The notes beneath the pieces were generated by a model that was not told the origin of the DNA, searched no databases, and was given only the letters and a program-made list of their open reading frames with translations. Positions 59,150 to 64,000 of a stretch of DNA of 64,000 bases are shown one piece after another (the stretch's first letter is position 1; each line of letters starts with the position of its first letter). The stretch spans positions 62,001 to 126,000 of the forward strand of contig JAWKSY010000009.1 of NCBI GenBank assembly GCA_041402125.1. Direction: 5' to 3'. This DNA comes from JAWKSY01 sp041402125. GTDB lineage: Bacteria; Planctomycetota; GCA-002687715; DRQF01. The translations under genes and the position numbers were made by a program.

Positions 59150-59719
59150 ATGCGATTCCTCCACGACGCGACGGAACTCATGGTCGTCGACCTCGAGGCG
59201 ACCTGCGACGTGGGCGGCTTCGCGCCGGCGGAGATGGAGATCATCGAGATCGGGGCCGTCGTGGTGGGGGTCGGCGACTGGGAGACGCGCGCCGAGTTCC
59301 GGACCTTCGTCCGCCCCGTCGATCGGCCCGCGCTCACCGCCTTCTGCACCGCGCTCACCTCGATCCGCCAGGAGGACGTCGATGCCGCGCCGACCTTCCC
59401 CGAGGCGCTCGAGGCCTTCCGCGCCTGGTACCGCCCCCGGGATCTCGAGGTCTGGAGCTCCTGGGGCGCCTACGACAAGAGTCAGCTCCGGCGGGACCAG
59501 CGTCGCCACGGCACCGGGAATCTCCTGCCGAAGCGCCATCTCAACCTGAAGGCGCTCTACGCGCGGGCCTTCCACGCCGACGGCCGTCGCCCGGGTCTCG
59601 CCCAGGCGCTGGCCGCCTCCGATCTGGAGTTCGCGGGATCGGCGCACCGCGCCCTCGACGACGCCCGCAACACCGCGCGGCTCCTGCCGCGGATCTTCGA
59701 GGTCCTCGGGGCGGAGTGA
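59150..59719 (+). CDS. DEDDh 3'-5' exonuclease (ERI-1/KapD-like)
   Basis: A 189-residue exonuclease. Exo I MVVDLEATCDVGG, MEIIEIGAVVV, Exo II in SSWGAYDKSQLRRD and Exo III in AHRALDDARNTARLLP supply the four acidic residues and the His of the DEDDh group. VDLEATC is characteristic of the ERI-1/KapD branch, whose members trim RNA 3' ends. Follows the DUF1801 gene by one base, likely in one transcript with it and the methyltransferase. Confidence 0.88.
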   Translation: MRFLHDATELMVVDLEATCDVGGFAPAEMEIIEIGAVVVGVGDWETRAEFRTFVRPVDRPALTAFCTALTSIRQEDVDAAPTFPEALEAFRAWYRPRDLEVWSSWGAYDKSQLRRDQRRHGTGNLLPKRHLNLKALYARAFHADGRRPGLAQALAASDLEFAGSAHRALDDARNTARLLPRIFEVLGAE

Positions 59720-59738
59720 GAGGGCCGGGGAGCCCGGA

Positions 59739-59978
59739 TCAGGCCTCGGCCGCGCTCTCCGCGGACTCACGACCGCTCTCGCCGTCGAGTCGCCGGAGGT
59801 ACTCGAGGACGCGGTCGTCGAGGTGGTCGAGGTAGTGGCGGAGGATCGGGTCCGCGATGTGGATCTCGCGGTGCCAGCGGAGCTCGGCCATGATCCGCTC
59901 CGCCTCCGCCGTCGAGGCGATCGGCGGGCGCTCCCGTCCGGGTCCTCCGAGATGCAGCTCGCGATGCGCGTCGTCCAT
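59739..59978 (-). CDS. Small acidic protein of unknown function
   Basis: A 79-residue protein, mostly helical (AEAERIMAELRWHREIHIADPILRHYLDHLDDRVLEYLRRLDGE), ending in an acidic tail. No motif recognised. AGGGAAC stands just before the ATG. It is convergent with the exonuclease gene and 126 bases from the ppa gene. Confidence 0.5.
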   Translation of the reverse strand: MDDAHRELHLGGPGRERPPIASTAEAERIMAELRWHREIHIADPILRHYLDHLDDRVLEYLRRLDGESGRESAESAAEA

Positions 59979-60104
59979 GTTCCCTACGCCTCCCGGACCC
60001 GCCGGGCAGACGGGGGTCCATCCGTCAGGAGGACGAATCGGGCGCGAACGACGCGCGAATTCCCGAAAGAAATTCTCGTGAAGAGGGCTCGGACGGCGCC
60101 GCGG

Positions 60105-60716
60105 TCAGGCGCCGAAGTGGTCCTCGTAGTCCTGCATCGCGGCCTCGACCACGGCCCGGGCGTGCTCGGCGCCGTAGGTGAGGTCGATCGAGACGTCGGC
60201 CTCCTCGCCCGGAACGAGCTTGTAGGTCAGGAAGTAATGACGCAGCCGCTCCGAGAGGAGCTCGGGGATCTGGTCGAGGTCGCGGCACTCGGCCCAGAAG
60301 CGATCGTTGTCGAAGACGGCGATGATCTTGTCGTCGGCCTCGCCGCCGTCGACCATCTGCAGCCCGCCCACGACCCGCGCCCGCAGGATCACCTCGGCCC
60401 GGTCGATCGGCCGCTCCGAGAGCACGCAGATGTCGAGGGGATCGCCGTCGCCCGACCGACTCTTCGGCGAGAGGGCCTGCACGCGCGACCCGCAGTAAGT
60501 GCGGGGGATGAAGCCGTACAGGGTCGGCGGCTGCGAGCTCGATCGCTGGGGGCGGTCGACGCGGAGGTAGCCCGTGCTCTTGTCGATCTCGTACTTCACG
60601 AGGTCGAAGGGCGTCATCTCGATGTAGGCCTCGACGACCCCGGGAGCGTCGTCCCCGATCTCGAGTCCGTGCCAGGGGTGGGGACGCCAGCGGTAGAAGG
60701 GCTTCGGGAAGGCCAT
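60105..60716 (-). CDS. ppa: Inorganic pyrophosphatase (family I)
   Basis: A 203-residue soluble pyrophosphatase, which drives biosynthesis by splitting PPi. The substrate and metal site is clear: VKYEIDKSTGYLRVDR, LYGFIPRTYCGSRV, the signature DGDPLDICVLSE, and DDKIIAVFDND. Longer than the 175-residue E. coli enzyme by an N-terminal extension (HPWHGLEIGDDAPGVVEAYIEMTP), as in many non-proteobacterial forms. AGGATCCGCC precedes ATG 60716. Confidence 0.94.
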   Translation of the reverse strand: MAFPKPFYRWRPHPWHGLEIGDDAPGVVEAYIEMTPFDLVKYEIDKSTGYLRVDRPQRSSSQPPTLYGFIPRTYCGSRVQALSPKSRSGDGDPLDICVLSERPIDRAEVILRARVVGGLQMVDGGEADDKIIAVFDNDRFWAECRDLDQIPELLSERLRHYFLTYKLVPGEEADVSIDLTYGAEHARAVVEAAMQDYEDHFGA

Positions 60717-60847
60717 GGCGGATCCTGCGCACGAGGGCTGGGACGATCGCGACCGGGTGTCGGCCGCCGCGTCCGCTGGTTTCTAGCATCGGCCACCCGG
60801 GGGGCCCAGACCTCGCGCCCGGGCGAAGATTCGGCCGCGCCGGATAT

Positions 60848-61924
60848 TCAGTCGGCGTCCTCGTCCAGGCGGGCGCGCCGGACCTCGAGTCCGCGCTCGA
60901 GGGCCTCCATCCACTCCCGACGCTCGGCGAGCTTCCGCGCGATCTCCTCCCGCCTCTCGTCGTCGTCGGCCGCCTTGCGCTCCTCCTCGAGGGCGGTGAG
61001 CTCCTGCGCGAGAGCGTCGCGTTCGCGGCCGAGTCGCTCGAGGGTCGCCGCCTCCTCGGCCTTGTCGAAGACGCGGCGTTCGACGGCGGGCGTCGTCTCC
61101 TCGGCGAGCGAGCCGGGCTCGCGCGGCGACAGGATCGGACGCGTGGGGTCCAGGCGCCGCTGGTTCATGAAGGTCGGCGAGACGATCTCGATGCCGGCGG
61201 CGTGCAATCCCTCCATCATCTCGCGCCGCAGGCGCGATCGCGTCGTGAACAGGCTCACCGGGTCCGAGAGCAGTCCCGCCGCGCGATAGTTCACCGAGAA
61301 GTCCCCCAGCTCCAGGATCTGCACGAAGGGCTCGGTGAGGCCGGCGCGCCCGATCGCGGCGAGGAGGATCTCCTCGATCGCGCGGGGCGAGTTCTCGTAG
61401 CCGAGCGAGACCGTCGCGGCGACGATCGTCCCCGACCGACGCACGACGCGGATCGGCTGCGACAGGAGGTAGAGGTTCGGAAGGGTGGTGAGGTCGCGGT
61501 CCTCGGTCTGGATCTCGGTGTGGAAGAGACCGATCTCGGTGACGCGGCCGAACTGATCGCCGACGCCCAGGAAGTCGCCGTGCCGGTAGTTCTTCAGGCT
61601 CCGCAGGAGCAGGCCGGCCATCGCATTCGAGACGAAGGTCGTCGAGGCGAGGGCCACCACCGCGGTGACGACGATGCCGAAGACGGAGAGGACCGCGTCC
61701 TGCTGGCCCTTCTCGATCGGCAGGAGGAGCAGGAGCAGGAAGAAGGCGAGGAAGGCCGCGGCGAGGACGAGCAGCGGACGCCGGAAGCTGCCAGGGTCGC
61801 GAAGCTCGCCGAGCGAGGGGCGGCGGAAGAGGAACCAGTCGGCGACGATGACGAGGCCGATCGTCCCCGCGACCAGGACGAAGACGGGCGCCAGGTCGGC
61901 GAATTGCTCCATGAAGTCGGCCAT
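60848..61924 (-). CDS. MscS-family mechanosensitive ion channel
   Basis: A 358-residue channel. Three hydrophobic segments precede the MscS core: VLSVFGIVVTAVVALASTTFVSNAMAGLLLRSLKNYRHGDFLGVGDQFGRVTEIGLFHTEIQTEDRDLTTLPNLYLL is the TM3/beta-domain signature. The cytoplasmic part continues to about residue 260, followed by a C-terminal coiled coil (TLERLGRERDALAQELTALEEERK). It would release solutes on osmotic shock. GGGGAG lies four bases before the ATG. Confidence 0.88.
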   Translation of the reverse strand: MADFMEQFADLAPVFVLVAGTIGLVIVADWFLFRRPSLGELRDPGSFRRPLLVLAAAFLAFFLLLLLLPIEKGQQDAVLSVFGIVVTAVVALASTTFVSNAMAGLLLRSLKNYRHGDFLGVGDQFGRVTEIGLFHTEIQTEDRDLTTLPNLYLLSQPIRVVRRSGTIVAATVSLGYENSPRAIEEILLAAIGRAGLTEPFVQILELGDFSVNYRAAGLLSDPVSLFTTRSRLRREMMEGLHAAGIEIVSPTFMNQRRLDPTRPILSPREPGSLAEETTPAVERRVFDKAEEAATLERLGRERDALAQELTALEEERKAADDDERREEIARKLAERREWMEALERGLEVRRARLDEDAD

Positions 61925-62088
61925 CGATCTCCCCGAGGACTCTCCGGACCCCCGGAGCTTGCCCCCTCGCGCGCCGCGCGTCCACGGCGGCGGCCGTCTC
62001 GCGGTCCGGCGAGAAAGAGGAGAAAATCCGAGAACGACGGCGGTTCGGCGCCGTTGGGGGCCTCCGGCCCGGCGATCGGAGACGCGAG

Positions 62089-64000
62089 ATGAACGAGAAA
62101 ATCCGCTCGACGGGCCCGCTCCTCGTCCTCGCCGCCATTCTCGCCTTGGCGCTCGTCCTCCTCGTTCCCGCCTTCTGCGAGCGGAGCGAGGCCGGGCTGG
62201 AGGGGCCGGAGGCGCGCCCGGAGGCCGTGACGTCGGGGCCCCGCGCTCGTCGTGATCGCGGCGAGGTTCCCGTCCCGGCGCCCGATCGGCCGGCTCCGTC
62301 CTCGGTCGGGAGCGCGCCGCCGCCGGACTCGGATCCCGTGGAGATCGCCCTCGATCCCCTCGATCACGGTCCGGCCGTCGCGCGCCCGCGCGCGCGGATC
62401 GCCCTCGAGGTCCTCGATGCCCGCGGCCAGCCCACGAGCTATCGCGACAACGCCGTCGTTCGTCTCTGGCGACTCCTCGGGCCCTATCGCCTCGACGTGC
62501 CGGCGCGCTTCGACGTGAATCAGCAGGGGCTCTACTCCCGCGGGCGCGGTGGGGCGGGCATCGAGCCCGGCCCCCACGAGATCGCGCTCTCCGCGGGCGC
62601 CTACGGCGCCGGCGAGCTCGCCTTCTCCGTGGAGCCGGATCGACCGCACGTCGGAACCCTCCGCACGACCGGCTACTCGCGCGTGATCACCCTCCGCTTC
62701 GTCGATCCCGAGGGACGGCCGATTCCGGCGCTGTCGGACCTGCCGAGGTTCGTGCATCCGCGATCCGACTCCATCCCCGGCCGCTGGAGCCGACCCACCT
62801 CGGTCCTGCGCGATCCGCCCGTCACGGGGGGGAATCTCGGAGGCATCGGAGGCGGCTCCTTCAGTCATCGTTCCTCGGATCGCCGTCGCGGTTCGAGCTG
62901 GCTCACCGACGAGGGGCGCCTCTGCGTCCGCGTCGTCGCGGGCGTCGGCGGCGCGCTGGAGATCCCCGAGGATCGCGCGCTCTTCGAGCCCCTCGAGTCG
63001 AAGATCTCGATCACGAGCGACTTCACCGGTTCGGAATGGGAGGACTACCGCATCGTCCGCCGCCCGCTCCCGGATTACGCCGAACGCCTCGCGAAGCGTC
63101 GCGTGGCGAACGCGAACGATCCCGGCCGGTACGCGCTCGCGGCGCCGATCGCCTCGCGATTCCGGGTGGAGGAGTGGCAGCCGCGCCCCGCGGCGGAGCG
63201 TCCGCCGACCGGGGATCGCGTCCGCCTGCACGTCGACGTTCCGGAGGACTTCCGCGCCCGGTATCGCGCGAAGGACGGTCGGATCCGGGTCTTCGATGCG
63301 GCCCGCGAGACCGGACCCTGTCACTTCGACCTGCATCCGGGAACGGTGGTCGAGCTCCGCGCGGGCGACGGCGCCCTGGCGCGGACGGCGCGACCCGAAC
63401 CCTACGTGGTCGGATCCGCGGCGGAGCAGCATGTCGCCCTCGGAGAAGGTCTGGTCCCCGTCGAGGTGGAGCTCGTGCTCGGCCCGACGCTCGGCGCCTG
63501 GGCCCGATCGGCCCGGCTCGGATTCGCGGGCGATCGCCTTCCCCCGGGCGAACGGAACGACGGGGAGTTCGAGGAGCGTTCGCGGATCCTGTCCGGGACG
63601 CCCCGGGCGCGCATCCGGACCGCGATCGACCCCGTCACGCTCACGCGCCGGGCCGAGGACGATCGCATCGTCGTGTGCCTCACGCCCGGCGAGGGGCGCG
63701 GCCGCGAGGAGACGCTCGTCTACGAGTTCGCCCTCGACGCCGACCGTCGCGCCGAGCTTCGCGGGGGATTCCTCGAACTGGACCTCGCGAACGCGGCGCC
63801 GCGCGGAGCGGCGGGCCTCCTCGTCCTCCGCGCCGTCGGACCCGCGGGAGAGGGCCTGCCCTGGGTGGAGGGGAGCGTCTTCGAGCTCGACGACGAGCCG
63901 GCGGCCGGACACGCTCGCGAGGTCAGTCGCCGACTCGCCGAGGAGGGCCGTCGCCCGGACGACCTCGCGCGTCATCTCCGCGCGAAGACCGGAGACGAGG
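62089..64000 (+). CDS. Large membrane-anchored protein, 3' end outside the window
   Basis: An open frame of at least 637 codons that runs past the end of the window. MNEKIRSTGPLLVLAAILALALVLLVPAF is a signal anchor, followed by a Pro/Arg-rich linker (about residues 35-95) and then domains that look beta-rich (RIALEVLDARGQPTSYRDNAVVRLWRLLG, ALSAGAYGAGELAFSVEPD). GGAG lies six bases before the ATG. No family recognised. The overall plan is a single N-terminal helix with a large extracytoplasmic part. Confidence 0.7.
   Translation, partial: MNEKIRSTGPLLVLAAILALALVLLVPAFCERSEAGLEGPEARPEAVTSGPRARRDRGEVPVPAPDRPAPSSVGSAPPPDSDPVEIALDPLDHGPAVARPRARIALEVLDARGQPTSYRDNAVVRLWRLLGPYRLDVPARFDVNQQGLYSRGRGGAGIEPGPHEIALSAGAYGAGELAFSVEPDRPHVGTLRTTGYSRVITLRFVDPEGRPIPALSDLPRFVHPRSDSIPGRWSRPTSVLRDPPVTGGNLGGIGGGSFSHRSSDRRRGSSWLTDEGRLCVRVVAGVGGALEIPEDRALFEPLESKISITSDFTGSEWEDYRIVRRPLPDYAERLAKRRVANANDPGRYALAAPIASRFRVEEWQPRPAAERPPTGDRVRLHVDVPEDFRARYRAKDGRIRVFDAARETGPCHFDLHPGTVVELRAGDGALARTARPEPYVVGSAAEQHVALGEGLVPVEVELVLGPTLGAWARSARLGFAGDRLPPGERNDGEFEERSRILSGTPRARIRTAIDPVTLTRRAEDDRIVVCLTPGEGRGREETLVYEFALDADRRAELRGGFLELDLANAAPRGAAGLLVLRAVGPAGEGLPWVEGSVFELDDEPAAGHAREVSRRLAEEGRRPDDLARHLRAKTGDE

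Noticed and set aside
61594..63975. Long minus-strand open frame over the anchored protein and MscS gene
   Set aside because: Arg/Glu-rich shadow frame; the plus strand has a ribosome site, signal anchor and balanced composition.

Overview
This 64 kb window is GC-rich and almost fully coding. It looks like the origin-proximal part of a bacterial chromosome: dnaN (partial), dnaA, two parS sites with parA-parB, and gyrA all lie within 36 kb. The organism has a diderm-type layout (several lipoproteins), a flagellum, peptidoglycan synthesis genes (mraY, murG, murJ), bacillithiol synthesis and many secreted or membrane-anchored proteins without recognisable family. I infer a high-GC member of the Planctomycetota or a nearby phylum. 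No 16S or ribosomal protein gene is present, so that assignment is tentative.

Layout. 0-3.3 kb, minus strand: cysteine desulfurase, dnaA, dnaN. 3.4-4.1 kb, plus: an MglA-type GTPase. 4.0-9.7 kb, minus: six genes that all overlap by 4 bases, pabA-pyrF-methyltransferase-bshC-bshB-bshA, holding a complete bacillithiol pathway. 10.0-12.0 kb: an RpoD-family sigma factor and a sugar-1-phosphate transferase. 12.1-14.9 kb: an HPr-domain fusion protein and two metallophosphoesterases, one with lost metal ligands. 14.9-17.5 kb: membrane protein, parS x2, a ParA with an altered P-loop, ParB. 17.6-21.4 kb: membrane-anchored cyclophilin-like protein, two lipoproteins, and purM split by a frameshift. 21.6-24.0 kb: cystathionine synthase/lyase family enzyme, unknown protein, NAD kinase.

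24.1-29.1 kb holds the most unusual object: mraY overlaps the end of a single 1304-codon reading frame that joins MurG, an FHA-like domain, MurJ and HEAT repeats. Three consecutive steps of the lipid II cycle (lipid I synthesis, lipid II synthesis, flipping) are thus encoded by two coupled genes. 29.3-36.1 kb: HExxH membrane protein, RNase HIII, M48-type membrane protease, gyrA. 36.1-42.1 kb: cupin, candidate structured RNA with a strong terminator, two large secreted or anchored proteins, tRNA-Leu(GAG), a secreted protein.

42.1-57.9 kb is dominated by flagellar genes: flgM-like anti-sigma factor, a fliA operon carrying two lipoproteins, fliOPQR-flhBA, fliM-fliN and a FliM/CheC-like protein with a pseudo-receiver. 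Three matching sequences of the form CTCARGT-N14/15-CCGATNA precede flgM (two) and fliM (one) and probably are FliA promoters. 58-64 kb: methyltransferase, DUF1801-type protein, DEDDh exonuclease, inorganic pyrophosphatase, MscS channel, and the start of a large anchored protein that runs off the window.

Several genes begin with GTG or TTG. Many genes are linked by stop/start overlaps, so translational coupling seems common in this genome.
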